From contig NZ_JACHGN010000002.1 in assembly GCF_014202315.1 (NCBI RefSeq), forward strand, positions 339,351 to 403,350: a DNA stretch of 64,000 nucleotides, given 5' to 3'. Each line of letters opens with the position of its first letter. Positions within the stretch are counted from its first letter, which is position 1. Positions 33,767 to 42,658 of the stretch are shown here, one piece after another. Made by a program: the position numbers and the translations under genes. This stretch comes from Thermocatellispora tengchongensis. GTDB lineage: Bacteria > Actinomycetota > Actinomycetes > Streptosporangiales > Streptosporangiaceae. The notes beneath the pieces are model-generated. The model made no database searches and was not told the DNA's origin. It worked only from the letters and a program-made list of their open reading frames with translations.

Positions 33767-34906
33767 CCCGAGCGGTGCCTCGACCGGGGTGCCGGCCGGC
33801 ACGCACACCACCGGCACCCTCTGCACCGCGTTGTTGGCGAACCCGCCCCGGTTCCACGGCTCCTCCTCCGGCTGCACCGTGCCGTCGGCGGTCACCGCGC
33901 GCGCCGACAGCTCGTGCCGCCCAGGCCCGGCCGTCCAGTCGAACCGGAACCGCCGCCACGCCCACGGGTGCGTCCCGCCGTCGCCGTCCAGCTCGGCGGG
34001 GGCCCAGCTCAGCCCGCCGTCCACACTGACCTCGACCCGCTCCACCGGCGCCTCGCCCGACCACGCCCGCCCCTCCAGGCGTACGGGGCCGGGCCGGACG
34101 ATCCTGGTCCTGGACATGAAGTCGGGGAACCCCGGCGGCACCAGCAGGGCGCGCGGCCTGATCCTGGTCACCGGCTCGCCCTCCTCGCCGGCCTCCTGCC
34201 GCAGCCGGTACGCCACCGCCTGCTGGAACCCGGTGAACGGCTCGTCGGTCACCGTGATGTCGCGCAGCCACTTCACGTTGGTCATGCCGTACCAGCCCGG
34301 CACCACCAGCCGCAGCGGGTACCCGTGCTGCGGCGCCAGCGGAGCCCCGTTCATCTCGTACGCGAGCAGCACCTCCTCGCGCATCGCCTCGGCCACCGGC
34401 AGGCTGCGCTGGTAGTCCTGCTCCACGCCCCGCTCGACCCCGTGGTCGGCCCCGGTGAACACCACCTCGGCCGCCCCGGCCCCGAGCCCGGCCGCGCCAA
34501 GCACCTCCCGCAGCGGCACCCCCGTCCACTCCGCCGTCCCGACGGCCTCCACCAGCCACGGCTGGCTCACCGGCCGCGGGTCCAGCCGGGCCCGCCCGTT
34601 CCCGGCGCACTCCATCGTGACCCGCACGGTACGCCGCGGCATCGCCCGCAGCGCCGCCAGATCCAGCACCAGCGGCTCCCCGACCAGCCCGCCCACGGCC
34701 AGCCGCCAGGCGTCCGGGTCGAGCATCGGAATGTCATAGTGGATCAGCAGGTAGTGCAGCCCCAGCGGCGTCACGTCGTACCGCATCGCCTCCAGCGGCA
34801 TCCCGTGGTTCCGCGCCGCGAGCGCCAGCTCCTCCAGGCTGATCCCCTCATCGACCTCCGCGACCCGCCCCGGCCCGCTGATCTCCCCCAGCCCTGATTC
34901 CGTCAT
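33752..34906 (-). CDS. Sulfite-oxidase-family molybdopterin oxidoreductase
   Basis: A 384-residue molybdenum-cofactor enzyme. The Mo-binding Cys lies in VRVTMECAGNGRA; ADHGVERGVEQDYQRSLP and LVVPGWYGMTNVKWL are further cofactor contacts. Residues about 260-375 form the Mo-co dimerisation (Ig-like) domain. There is no twin-arginine signal, so it is predicted cytoplasmic, and no haem domain is present. It may oxidise sulfite or another oxyanion or sulfur compound. ATG 34906 is chosen over further upstream frames because a GGGGGG lies just before it. Confidence 0.9.
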   Translation of the reverse strand: MTESGLGEISGPGRVAEVDEGISLEELALAARNHGMPLEAMRYDVTPLGLHYLLIHYDIPMLDPDAWRLAVGGLVGEPLVLDLAALRAMPRRTVRVTMECAGNGRARLDPRPVSQPWLVEAVGTAEWTGVPLREVLGAAGLGAGAAEVVFTGADHGVERGVEQDYQRSLPVAEAMREEVLLAYEMNGAPLAPQHGYPLRLVVPGWYGMTNVKWLRDITVTDEPFTGFQQAVAYRLRQEAGEEGEPVTRIRPRALLVPPGFPDFMSRTRIVRPGPVRLEGRAWSGEAPVERVEVSVDGGLSWAPAELDGDGGTHPWAWRRFRFDWTAGPGRHELSARAVTADGTVQPEEEPWNRGGFANNAVQRVPVVCVPAGTPVEAPLGSEDL

Positions 34907-35222
34907 CCCCCCAGCATGCCTCACCCCGCCTCCCCGACTCCTCCCGCCACCCATGCCCCCTCACCGCCCCCCTGAGACCGGCCTATGCCCCCCGGCCGCC
35001 GGACCCGCTGCTCGTGATCTTGTCCGTCCGCTTCCGCCGCGCCGCCCATGAACCTCGCCACTCGCCCCGGTCCCTGCACGCGTGCGCCCTGGAGAGGGTC
35101 CGGTGGATCCTCCAGAAGGCGGAACGGGGATGCCGGAACCTGCGGAAACGCGTCGGCCTCCCGCCGCCGCCACCACGGCTGCGTGTGGGCGGCGGGTGCG
35201 GTGGTGACCGCCATGCCCCCGC
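34907..35222. other. Intergenic, no gene seen
   Basis: This 316-bp gap separates the molybdoenzyme start from the egtE stop. It is C-rich on the plus strand. Small open frames are shadows without ribosome-binding sites. Nothing else is supported, and it may contain the molybdoenzyme promoter. Confidence 0.5.
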
Positions 35223-36392
35223 CTACCGCACCGCGTGCGATCGGGCGGCGAGTACGCGGGCCAGGGCGCGCAGGTCGTCCTCGGTGGCGCCCAGCGGCGG
35301 GCTGACGCGCAGCACGGGTGTGGCCAAATCGGCCGGGGCTCGGGCCACGGGTACGGACGCGATGCGCAGTGACGCCTCGGCGGCGCGGGCCCTGGCCTCC
35401 TCCACCGCCGCCTCCGGGTCGGGGGTGTCCGGGGGCGGCAGCAGGGTGACCAGCGCCGAGGGCTCGTCCGGTGGCTCACCGGCCCGCCAGCCGCCGGCGC
35501 CGTCGAGGATGTTCCGGGCCATGGCGCCGAGGCCGGCCAGCCGGGCGTGGACCGCCTCCGGGCCGAGCCGCAGGTGATCGAGCACCGCGACCTGGAACCC
35601 CGCCCGTGCCGCGACCGCGGTCTCGGAGGTCTCGTACCTGGCCGCGCCCGCCAGCGGCACCGGGTCGGCGGACAGCAGCGCCGCACGCCGGGAACCGGCA
35701 TCGTCGTCCGGCGGCCAGGTGTACCCGCCGAGCGCGGGGACGGCGGCCTGCATCTCCGCGTCCGCGGGCCCAGGCATGATCAGAAACCCGACGCCGCGTG
35801 GCCCGCCGAGCCACTTGCGCGAGGTTCCCACGTACGCCGTCGCCCCCGCGTCGCCGACCGGCACATGCCCGAGCGACTGGCACACGTCCAGCACGCACGG
35901 CACCCCGGCGGCCCGGCACAGCCGCCCCACCTCGGCCACGGGCTGCACGACACCCCGGTGCGAGGCGATGTGCGAGAGCACCACCAGGTCCAGCCGGCCC
36001 AGCATCGCGCCCAGCCCGTCCAGGTCCAGCCGTGCGTGCCCGTCCACCGGGATCTCGGCCAGCCGCCACCCCCGTGCGCGGGCGAGATGGCGCAGCAGCA
36101 TGAGCGTGCTCGCGTACTCGCCCCGGGTCACCCCGACCACACTCCCGGCCGGCAACCGCCACCCTCCGAGCAACGCCCCCATGGCCGCCGTCCCGCTCTC
36201 CAGGAACGCGACGCCGGGAGCGTCCGCCGGGGGGCCGTGGCCGACCAGGGCGAGCAGGGCGGCGCGGGCGGGGGTGAGATCGGGGGCCGCCGCGTAGCCG
36301 CCGACCTCCTGCTCGTGGCGCAGGTGGTCGGTCATGGCCCGCACCACCCTGTCGGACGGCACGCTGCAACCGGCCGTGTCGAGAAACCTCAT
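35223..36392 (-). CDS. egtE: Ergothioneine biosynthesis PLP-dependent C-S lyase EgtE
   Basis: A 389-residue class V aminotransferase-fold enzyme. It cleaves hercynylcysteine sulfoxide to ergothioneine, pyruvate and ammonia. The PLP lysine is in VGTSRKWLGGPRGVGFL, the cofactor Asp in CVLDVCQSLGHVPV, and the N-terminal MRFLDTAGCSVPSD is characteristic. It is last in the egtABCDE order, 70 bp after egtD. The assignment rests mainly on operon context plus fold, since EgtE proteins are divergent. Confidence 0.9.
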   Translation of the reverse strand: MRFLDTAGCSVPSDRVVRAMTDHLRHEQEVGGYAAAPDLTPARAALLALVGHGPPADAPGVAFLESGTAAMGALLGGWRLPAGSVVGVTRGEYASTLMLLRHLARARGWRLAEIPVDGHARLDLDGLGAMLGRLDLVVLSHIASHRGVVQPVAEVGRLCRAAGVPCVLDVCQSLGHVPVGDAGATAYVGTSRKWLGGPRGVGFLIMPGPADAEMQAAVPALGGYTWPPDDDAGSRRAALLSADPVPLAGAARYETSETAVAARAGFQVAVLDHLRLGPEAVHARLAGLGAMARNILDGAGGWRAGEPPDEPSALVTLLPPPDTPDPEAAVEEARARAAEASLRIASVPVARAPADLATPVLRVSPPLGATEDDLRALARVLAARSHAVR

Positions 36393-36462
36393 CGGCGATC
36401 CGCATCACCTTTCGCCGGCCGCCTCGGTGCCCTCCCCGGCGGGGAGGACGGTGGGCTGGGGC

Positions 36463-37440
36463 TCACGCCCGGGACAGGAGCAGGGCGAAGTCGCCCTCGG
36501 GGTCGGTGTAGGTCTGGTCGGGGGTGAAACCGGCCGCGGTGAGTTCGGCGCGCAGTCCGTCGAGGCGGAACTTGGCGCTGATCTCGGTGCGCATCTCCTC
36601 TCCCGCGGCGAACGAGACGCGCAGGTTCAGGGCGCGGACGTGGACCGCCATGGCGCGGGTCGCGCGCAGGCGCATCTCGATCCAGTCGTGCTGCTCGTCG
36701 TACAGCGCGACGTGCTCGAACGCGCCGGGCTCGAAGTCGGCGTCAAGTTCGCGGTCGATGACGTGCAGGACGTTGCGGTTGAAGGCGGCCGTCACCCCGG
36801 CCGCGTCGTCGTACGCCGCGACCAGCCGGCCCTTGTCCTTGACCAGGTCGGCGCCCAGCAGGAACGTGTCGCCGGGGCTCAGGGTGCCGCGCAGCTCCTT
36901 GAGGAACACCTCGCGGGCGCCCGGCGTGAGGTTGCCGATCGTGCCGCCGAGGAAGGCCACCATGCGGCGGCCGGTCCGCGGCAGCAGGGCCAGGTGGCGT
37001 TCGAAGTCGGCGCAGACCGCGTGCACCGCCAGGCCGGGGTATCGGGCGGCGAGCCGGTGGGCCGCGGCCTCCAGGGTGACCGCGTCCACGTCCACCGGCG
37101 TGTACGCCCGCAGCCCGCGCTCGGCGAGCGCGTCGAGCAGCAGCACGGTCTTCTCGCTGGTGCCCGAGCCCAGCTCGACGAGCGTGTCGGCACCGGATCG
37201 CGCGGCGATGGCGCCGGCCCGCTCGCGCAGGATGGCCAGCTCACGCCGCGTCGGATAGTACTCGGGCAGCCGGGTGATCTGGGAGAACAGCTCGCTGCCC
37301 GCCTCATCGTAGAACCATTTCGGCGGCAGCCACTTCGGCGACGCGGTGAGCCCGGCACGGACGTCGTGTTCGAGCGCCTTGCGCAGGTAGTCATCGTCGA
37401 TGAGTCGGGTCAGGCGTACGGCTGCCTGGCTTGCGGGCAC
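36463..37440 (-). CDS. egtD: L-histidine N-alpha-methyltransferase EgtD
   Basis: A 325-residue SAM-dependent enzyme trimethylating histidine to hercynine. It contains PKWFYDEAGSELFSQI and TRLPEYYPTRRE, the SAM motif LVELGSGTSEKT, LGGTIGNLTPGAREVFL and a C-terminal FRLDGLRAELTAAGF. Length matches Mycobacterium EgtD (about 321). It starts at GTG 37440 with AGGAGG 5 nt upstream (complement of 37446-37451); longer frames upstream run into repeats. A 420-bp repeat-filled gap separates it from egtC, so it may have its own promoter. Confidence 0.95.
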   Translation of the reverse strand: MPASQAAVRLTRLIDDDYLRKALEHDVRAGLTASPKWLPPKWFYDEAGSELFSQITRLPEYYPTRRELAILRERAGAIAARSGADTLVELGSGTSEKTVLLLDALAERGLRAYTPVDVDAVTLEAAAHRLAARYPGLAVHAVCADFERHLALLPRTGRRMVAFLGGTIGNLTPGAREVFLKELRGTLSPGDTFLLGADLVKDKGRLVAAYDDAAGVTAAFNRNVLHVIDRELDADFEPGAFEHVALYDEQHDWIEMRLRATRAMAVHVRALNLRVSFAAGEEMRTEISAKFRLDGLRAELTAAGFTPDQTYTDPEGDFALLLSRA

Positions 37441-37495
37441 GGGGCCTCCTGGGTCGATGGTGGTCGCAGCGCCTTCGCCGACTGCTGCGTCCGGT

Positions 37496-37815
37496 GGTGT
37501 CGTGCCGGCCGGCGTGGTGCCGGCCGGTGTGGTGTGGGCGGTGTGGTGCTTGCAGGTGTGGTGCTGGCCGGTGTGGTGCGGGCGGTGTGGTGTTGTCGGG
37601 TGTGCTGCTTGCAGGTGTCGTGCTTGCGGTGTCGTCCCTTGTCGGTGTCGTGTTCGCCGGTGTCGTGTTCGCCGGTGTCCTCGGCGCGCGTGCTCCGGCA
37701 CGGGGCCGCCCGTGCCGGGACCTCGCCGCCCGTGCCGGGACGGTGGGCCGGGACGGTGGGCCGCCCGTGCCGGGACGGTGGACCGGGACGGTAGGCCGCC
37801 CGTGCCGGCTCCGGC
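37496..37815. repeat. Two families of degenerate repeats between egtC and egtD
   Basis: About 37496-37685 consists of GT-rich units related to GTGCCGGCCGGTGTG and GTGTTCGCCGGTGTC. From 37706 to 37809 the 13-mer CCGCCCGTGCCGG recurs at 37706, 37726, 37761 and 37797, with GGACGGTGG blocks between. Open frames through it are low-complexity and shift between units, so it is not coding. Confidence 0.75.
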
Positions 37816-37860
37816 GCTCGGACGGTGGTGTGGGTGCCGGGGCCCTCGCCGCCCCCTCGG

Positions 37861-38565
37861 TCACAAGGGCTGGATGCTCAGGCCGTCGGGAGTGGCGAGG
37901 ACGAGGCTTCGGTCGGGCACCGGCTGCCAGCCGGGGTCGTCGTCGAGCGGCTCGCTCGCCAGTAACGCGCCGTCGCGCTGGTGGAGGAAGAGCGTGTCGC
38001 CCCACGCGGTGGCCGCGACCGTGACGCCGTCGCTGGCGAGCAGGTTGAGCCGGGCCGCCGGATCCTTGGCGCCCGCGTGCGTCACGACCTCGGCGAGGGT
38101 CTCGCCGAGCGCCATCCCGCCGCGCAGCCGTACGAACGCCGCCGCCGCCAGCCAGGCGGAGTCGCAGGTGCTCTCGGCCCCCTCGGCGTAGGACGGGATG
38201 GTGTCGCGCGCCACCCGGCCGTTGTGACTGAGCAGCCACGGGCCGCTGGCGAACGGCGCGGTGGCGCTCTCCTCGATGGGCATGCCGACCGTCGCGGTTC
38301 GCACCGCGGCCAGCAGGCAGTGGGACCGGGCCACCTCGGCGAGCGCGGGCAGGTTGGCGTCGGTCCACATCGGCACCGCGCGCCGGTAGCGGACCGGCTC
38401 CGGACGGGCCGGGTCGTACCAGCCCATGCCGAAGCCGTCGGCGTTGACGGTGCCGTGCCGCTGACGGCGCGGGGCGTAGGACTGCTTGAGCAGGCCGTGC
38501 TCCGGCTCGTGGATGAGCGAGGCCAGGCTGCGCGGCGGGCCGAGCCAGGCCACGTGCCGGCACAT
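37861..38565 (-). CDS. egtC: Gamma-glutamyl hercynylcysteine sulfoxide hydrolase EgtC
   Basis: A 234-residue class II glutamine-amidotransferase-fold hydrolase that removes the gamma-glutamyl group. The catalytic Cys2 is exposed after Met removal (MCRHVAWLGPPRSL). Other marks are HGTVNADGFGMGWYD, AVRTATVG and PWLLSHNGRVA. It overlaps egtB by one base (TGATG). Length matches the family. Confidence 0.95.
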   Translation of the reverse strand: MCRHVAWLGPPRSLASLIHEPEHGLLKQSYAPRRQRHGTVNADGFGMGWYDPARPEPVRYRRAVPMWTDANLPALAEVARSHCLLAAVRTATVGMPIEESATAPFASGPWLLSHNGRVARDTIPSYAEGAESTCDSAWLAAAAFVRLRGGMALGETLAEVVTHAGAKDPAARLNLLASDGVTVAATAWGDTLFLHQRDGALLASEPLDDDPGWQPVPDRSLVLATPDGLSIQPL

Positions 38566-39899
38566 CAGGCCCGCCCCGGGGTGATCGGGGCGCCGGCTTC
38601 CTCCGGAGTGGCCGAGCGGGCGCAGCGGAAGCCGCTGAAGATCTGCCGCCGGATGGGGTAGTCCCAGTTGCGGAAGGTGGTGCGCACCGCCGCCGGATCG
38701 GCCGCCCACGAGCCGCCGCGCAGCACCCGGTACTCCTGCCCGAAGAACACTTCGCTGTACTCCTTGTACGGGAAGCTGCGGAACCCGGGGTAGGGCTGGA
38801 ACCACGAGCCCGTCCACTCCCACACCTCGCCGATCATCTGCTCGGCGCCGTAGGCGCTCGCCCCCCGGGGGTACGCCCCCAGCGGCGCCGGCCGCGCGGC
38901 CCGGTGGCCGAGATTGGCCAGGCCGGGATCGGGATCGGCGTCGCCCCACGGGTAGGTGCGGGCCCGGCCCGCGACAGGGTCCCAGCCGCACGCCTTCTCC
39001 CACTCGGCCTCGGTGGGCAGGCGCTTGCCCGCCCAGCGGGCGTAGGCGTCGGCTTCGTACCAGCTCACGTGCTGCACCGGCTCATCGGGCGGCACCGGCT
39101 CGGTGCGGCCGAAGCGGACACGCCACCAGGTGTCGCCGTCCCTGGTCCAGAACAGCGGCGCGGTGGCCCCGCTCTCCTGGTGCCACCGCCAGCCCTCCGG
39201 GGTCCACCAGCGCGGATCGTCGTACCCTCCGGCCTCGATGAACGCGGCGTAGGCGGCGTTGCCGACCGGCAGCCGGTCGATCCAGTAGGCGGGCAGATCG
39301 ACCCAGTGGGCGGGGCGCTCGTTGTCGTAGGCCCACGGCAGGGTGCCGGTGCCCATCTGGAACCGGCCCGCGGGCACGAACACCTCCTCCGGCCCCCCGG
39401 GTCGGCCGGGCGGCAGCTCGCCGTCGCGGACCAGGCCGGGCTGCCGGGAGAGCTGCAGCGTGGCGAGCATGGTCTCGTCGTGCTGGTGCTCGTGCTGGAT
39501 CACCAGGCCGAAGACGAACCCGGCGCGGCGCAGCGGGTCGGGCGCGTCCAGGTCGATGGTGTCGAGCACGTCGAGCACCCGGCCCCGCACGCCGGAGATG
39601 TACTCGCGCGCCTCCCTGGGGCCCAGGATCGGCAGCGACGGGCGGTCCTTGCGGGGGTGCTTGAACGCGTCGTAGATGTCGTCGATCTCGGGCCGCAGCG
39701 GCGTGATGCCCCCGGCCTCGCGCAGCACCCACAGCTCCTCGTAGTTGCCGACATGCGCGAGGTCCCACACCAGGGGCGACATCAGCGTGGAATGCTGCCG
39801 CAGCAGGATGTCGTCCTCGGCGTCGGTGTAGGTCAGGGACCGGTCGCGCACGGCGGCGAGGCCGGCCGCGATCCGTTCCTTGAGGTCGAGTTCGGTCAT
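38565..39899 (-). CDS. egtB: Hercynine oxygenase EgtB (sulfoxide synthase)
   Basis: A 444-residue non-haem iron sulfoxide synthase. It couples hercynine with gamma-glutamylcysteine and oxygen. The DinB-like N-terminal domain supplies His49 (DLAHVGNYEE) and the H-x3-H-x-E motif at His136/His140/Glu142. The C-terminal formylglycine-generating-enzyme-like domain begins FVPAGRFQMGTG and includes LPTEAEWEKACGWD, GEVWEWTGSWFQPYP and VLRGGSWA. The ATGA overlap with egtA and TGATG overlap with egtC show translational coupling. Confidence 0.96.
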   Translation of the reverse strand: MTELDLKERIAAGLAAVRDRSLTYTDAEDDILLRQHSTLMSPLVWDLAHVGNYEELWVLREAGGITPLRPEIDDIYDAFKHPRKDRPSLPILGPREAREYISGVRGRVLDVLDTIDLDAPDPLRRAGFVFGLVIQHEHQHDETMLATLQLSRQPGLVRDGELPPGRPGGPEEVFVPAGRFQMGTGTLPWAYDNERPAHWVDLPAYWIDRLPVGNAAYAAFIEAGGYDDPRWWTPEGWRWHQESGATAPLFWTRDGDTWWRVRFGRTEPVPPDEPVQHVSWYEADAYARWAGKRLPTEAEWEKACGWDPVAGRARTYPWGDADPDPGLANLGHRAARPAPLGAYPRGASAYGAEQMIGEVWEWTGSWFQPYPGFRSFPYKEYSEVFFGQEYRVLRGGSWAADPAAVRTTFRNWDYPIRRQIFSGFRCARSATPEEAGAPITPGRA

Positions 39900-42187
39900 G
39901 GCGTTCCTTCCGGTCCGGAGGGAGAGACGGCGGCGAGCGCATGAGCGCCGGGATCGGGACGGCGCGGCCCGGCCCGTCCACGACCACGAGAGGCCGGGAC
40001 GGCTGGAGCGGGTTGAGCGGAGGCTGCCTGGACAGAGGCTTCCTGGGTGGACGTTTGCAGGGTGGAGGCTTCCTGGGCGGAGGCTTCCTCGGCGGACGTT
40101 TGCTGGATGGAGGCTTCCTCGGCGGACGTTTCCTGGGCAGAGGTTTCCTGGGCGGAGGTTTCCTGGGAGGCACGGGCGGCCCGGCCGGCCGCGGCTCCCC
40201 GGACCGCCGGGCGCGGCGCGGCTTCCCGAGCAGCCGGGGCCGACAGGGCTTCCTGGGTGGCCTGGGCTTCCCGACTGGCCGGTGCCGACACGGTGTCCGA
40301 GGCCGTCGGAGCCGACAGGGCCTCCTGGGAGGCGAGGGCGGTCCAAGCTTCATGGGTACCCAGAGCGTCCAGGCCCTTCTGGGCCGCCGGAACCTCTCGC
40401 ACTTCCCGGGCCGCCGGCGCGGCCGGGCCCGTGGGAGGGGCAGGGGCGGTGGCCTCGCTGGCGGGACGAGCGGAACCAGGCGGCGGCGAATTCACGCCCC
40501 CTGCTTCCAGTAGGTGGGGCAGGAGGCCGGACGGGGTGAGTCCGCCGTCGGCGGTGGACAGCTCGATCAGGGTGGCGGCGGGGGAGCGGCCGGTCCTGAC
40601 GTAGCGGTCGGCGTAGTCGGCCACCATGCGGATCAGCTCGGGGCCCGCCCCCAACCGGGGCAGGGCGTCGAGAGCCGCCGCGAAGCACACTTCGGCCGCA
40701 CGTCGCAGCCGCGGATCGGCCAGCCCGCATCGCGCTGCGTCCTGCCAGATGTCGGCCGGCGCACCCCCTGAACCGGGCCCCGTCGTTGGCGAGCCGGTTC
40801 CGTCGGGCGCGCTGATCGGGCGACCCGGCACGGCCGGTGCGCTGGCCGCACCGGTTTTGGTGGCCGCACCGGTTTCGGTGGTCGTGCCGATTTCGGTGGG
40901 GGTGCCGGCTGGGCTGAGCGCGGCGTCTGTATACGCCGTGCCGTTCCCGGTGGCCGTGGGCGTGGCGTCTGCGCGCGTTGCGCCGCCGTTCTCGATGACC
41001 GTGGGGCCGGTGTCTGCACGCGCCGCGCCGTTCTCGATGACCGTGGGAGCGGCGTCTGTGCTCGTCGCGCCGTTCCCGGTGGCCGTGCGGGTGGCGTTTT
41101 CGGGCGGGGTGGCCGTGTGGGGTGTCGTGGAGGGCGGGTCAGGGCTGATCCCATGGGCCTCGATGGCGGTCAGGGCGGTGTCGGCGGCGTGGTCGTCCAT
41201 GATGAGGGCGTGGGTCACGGCCACGCAGACCGGCCAGAGCGACGGGTGCTGGGCGTCGAGGTAGCGGATCTCCAGCCAGCCCCGGGGGCGTACGGGCGGG
41301 AAGAGCGTGGTGGCGTGATAGGTCAGGTCGGCCAGGGTGGGCGGACGGCCGTGGCGGGCCGGGTCGGCGATCCAGTCGGCGAAGGTGGAGCCGTCGGACA
41401 CCGGGACGTAGGTGAGGCCGTCAGGGTCGGGGGGTGCGGAGGCGTCGGCCGGGTCGCGGCGGAGCATGACGCGGGCGGCGAGGAGGTAGGCGGCCCAGCC
41501 TTCGGACGGATCGGCGGTGGCCGGGACGGGGGAGGTGCGGGTGGGGTCGAGGTGGGCCCAGACCTGCTGGCGGCCGGACATCCAGCCGGAGGGGCGGCCC
41601 TCGCGCAGGGGTGAGTTGGAGAAGGCGGCCATCAGCACCGGGCCGAGCAGGTGGGCGCGGCGCCAGCGCTCGGCGGGGTGGCCGCCGAGGTCGAGGTTGA
41701 CCTGGATCGACGCCGTGGAGCACATCATCAGCGGCCCGTACGGCGGCGCGAGATACGCGGCCATCGCCTCGTAGCGCGGCAGGCGGAGCTGGCGGCGCGC
41801 CGGACGGACCGGGTCGAGCCCGATCCCGGCCAGCACGAGACCCGCGCCGTCGAGCGCGGCCCGCACGGCCGCGACGTCGCCGGCCAGGGCGGCGAGGGAG
41901 CCGGGCAGGGAGGCGGCCCGGCCGGAGAGTTCGAGCTGGCCACCGGGCTCGAAGGTGATCCGGCTGCCACCGGGCAGGGGCGTGACCGGGCGCAGCGCCT
42001 CGGCCAGGCGCGCGATCGGCACCTGGCGCGCCGGATCGGCGCGGTCGAAGACCAGGAACTCCAGCTCGGCCCCGACCCGGTCGGCCCCGGGGCCGCTCTC
42101 GCCCGCCGGACGAAAGCACTCGCGCGCGAACGCCTCCACCTGGCCCTGGCTGCGGATCAGCGCACCATCGGCCGCCGGACCCGACAT
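39896..42187 (-). CDS. egtA: Glutamate-cysteine ligase EgtA with two large low-complexity insertions
   Basis: A 763-residue GCS2-type ligase making gamma-glutamylcysteine, against about 420-430 usual for EgtA. The catalytic core is recognisable in VGAELEFLVFDRADPARQVP, GSRITFEPGGQLELSG, MMCSTASIQVNLDLGG and RGWLEIRYLDAQ. The core is interrupted at about residues 348-478 by a Thr/Ala/Asn/Gly segment built on 42-45-bp repeats. It is followed at about 566-763 by a Ser/Ala/Glu/Gln/Thr extension containing an 11-fold pentapeptide repeat. The frame is open throughout and the ATGA overlap with egtB is intact, so the insertions are translated. It starts at ATG 42187. Confidence 0.93.
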   Translation of the reverse strand: MSGPAADGALIRSQGQVEAFARECFRPAGESGPGADRVGAELEFLVFDRADPARQVPIARLAEALRPVTPLPGGSRITFEPGGQLELSGRAASLPGSLAALAGDVAAVRAALDGAGLVLAGIGLDPVRPARRQLRLPRYEAMAAYLAPPYGPLMMCSTASIQVNLDLGGHPAERWRRAHLLGPVLMAAFSNSPLREGRPSGWMSGRQQVWAHLDPTRTSPVPATADPSEGWAAYLLAARVMLRRDPADASAPPDPDGLTYVPVSDGSTFADWIADPARHGRPPTLADLTYHATTLFPPVRPRGWLEIRYLDAQHPSLWPVCVAVTHALIMDDHAADTALTAIEAHGISPDPPSTTPHTATPPENATRTATGNGATSTDAAPTVIENGAARADTGPTVIENGGATRADATPTATGNGTAYTDAALSPAGTPTEIGTTTETGAATKTGAASAPAVPGRPISAPDGTGSPTTGPGSGGAPADIWQDAARCGLADPRLRRAAEVCFAAALDALPRLGAGPELIRMVADYADRYVRTGRSPAATLIELSTADGGLTPSGLLPHLLEAGGVNSPPPGSARPASEATAPAPPTGPAAPAAREVREVPAAQKGLDALGTHEAWTALASQEALSAPTASDTVSAPASREAQATQEALSAPAAREAAPRPAVRGAAAGRAARASQETSAQETSAQETSAEEASIQQTSAEEASAQEASTLQTSTQEASVQAASAQPAPAVPASRGRGRAGPRRPDPGAHALAAVSPSGPEGTP
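40010..40175. repeat. 15-bp tandem repeat in the egtA 3' region
   Basis: About 11 units related to GAGGCTTCCTGGGCG (plus strand) encode, on the minus strand, pentapeptides such as SAQET, SAEEA, SIQQT and STQEA. They form part of the C-terminal extension of EgtA, just before egtB. Confidence 0.85.
40940..41110. repeat. 42-45-bp tandem repeat inside egtA
   Basis: GCCGTTC-led units start at 40940, 40985, 41027 and 41069; all spacings are multiples of three. On the minus strand they give 14-15-residue units such as TVIENGAARADTGP, which form the internal insertion of EgtA. Confidence 0.85.
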
Positions 42188-42215
42188 CGGCTTCCCCCTT
42201 CGCCTGCTGCGCGTA

Positions 42216-42231
42216 CGGATCTATAGATCCG
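42216..42231. promoter_or_regulatory. Perfect palindrome upstream of egtA
   Basis: CGGATCTATAGATCCG is a perfect 16-bp palindrome, 29 bp upstream of the egtA start codon. It contains a TATAGA that could serve as the minus-strand -10. It is a likely operator/promoter of the egt operon. Confidence 0.6.
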
Positions 42232-42265
42232 CGAGCCGCGCGAGCGTTACGGAGGTCGCCGGGAA

Positions 42266-42285
42266 ATCTCCCGTTGCCGGGAGAT
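42266..42285. promoter_or_regulatory. Inverted repeat upstream of egtA
   Basis: ATCTCCCG-TTGC-CGGGAGAT forms a perfect 8-bp stem with a 4-nt loop. It lies between the 43-bp repeat array and the egtA palindrome. It could be an operator or a terminator insulating egt from upstream transcription. Confidence 0.5.
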
Positions 42286-42357
42286 GAGGGGAAGCGCTAC
42301 GGGAGGTTGCCGCGAGTGGTTGGGGTCGGGGTGGGGGCGGTGGTAGTGAGGAGCGCG

Positions 42358-42658
42358 GTGAGTGGGTGGGGTCTGGTGGGGGGCGGGTGTGGGGGGCGTG
42401 GTGAGTGTGCGGGGTCTGGTGGGGGGCGGGTGTGGGGGGCGTGGTGAGTGTGCGGGTTCTGGTGGGGGGCGGGTGTGGGGGGCGTGGTGAGTGGGTGGGG
42501 TCTGGTGGGGGGCGGGTGTGGGGGGCGTGGTGAGTGGGTGGGGTCTGGTGGGGGGCGGGTGTGAGGGGCGCCGTGAGTGGGTGGGTTCCGGTGGGCGGCC
42601 GGTGTGGGGGGCGCCGTGAGTGGGTGGGTTCCGGTCGGCCGCCGGAGTGGATGGGGGT
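42358..42658. repeat. 43-bp G-rich minisatellite, seven copies
   Basis: Units beginning GTGAGTG start at 42358, 42401, 42444, 42487, 42530, 42573 and 42616, exactly 43 bp apart. Each has several runs of three or more G (GGTGGGGGGCGGGTGTGGGG). The later two units diverge. The period is not a multiple of three, so it is not coding. Every unit has G-quadruplex potential on the plus strand. Confidence 0.92.

Noticed and set aside
37441-37860. Coding extension of egtC or egtD into the gap
   Set aside because: Frames are Thr/His/Pro/Arg low complexity, shift between repeat units and would add over 80 residues not found in either family; egtD has a clear GTG with AGGAGG.
42358-42658. CRISPR-like array
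   Set aside because: The 43-bp units are contiguous with no unique spacers, and no cas genes are in the window. It is a minisatellite.
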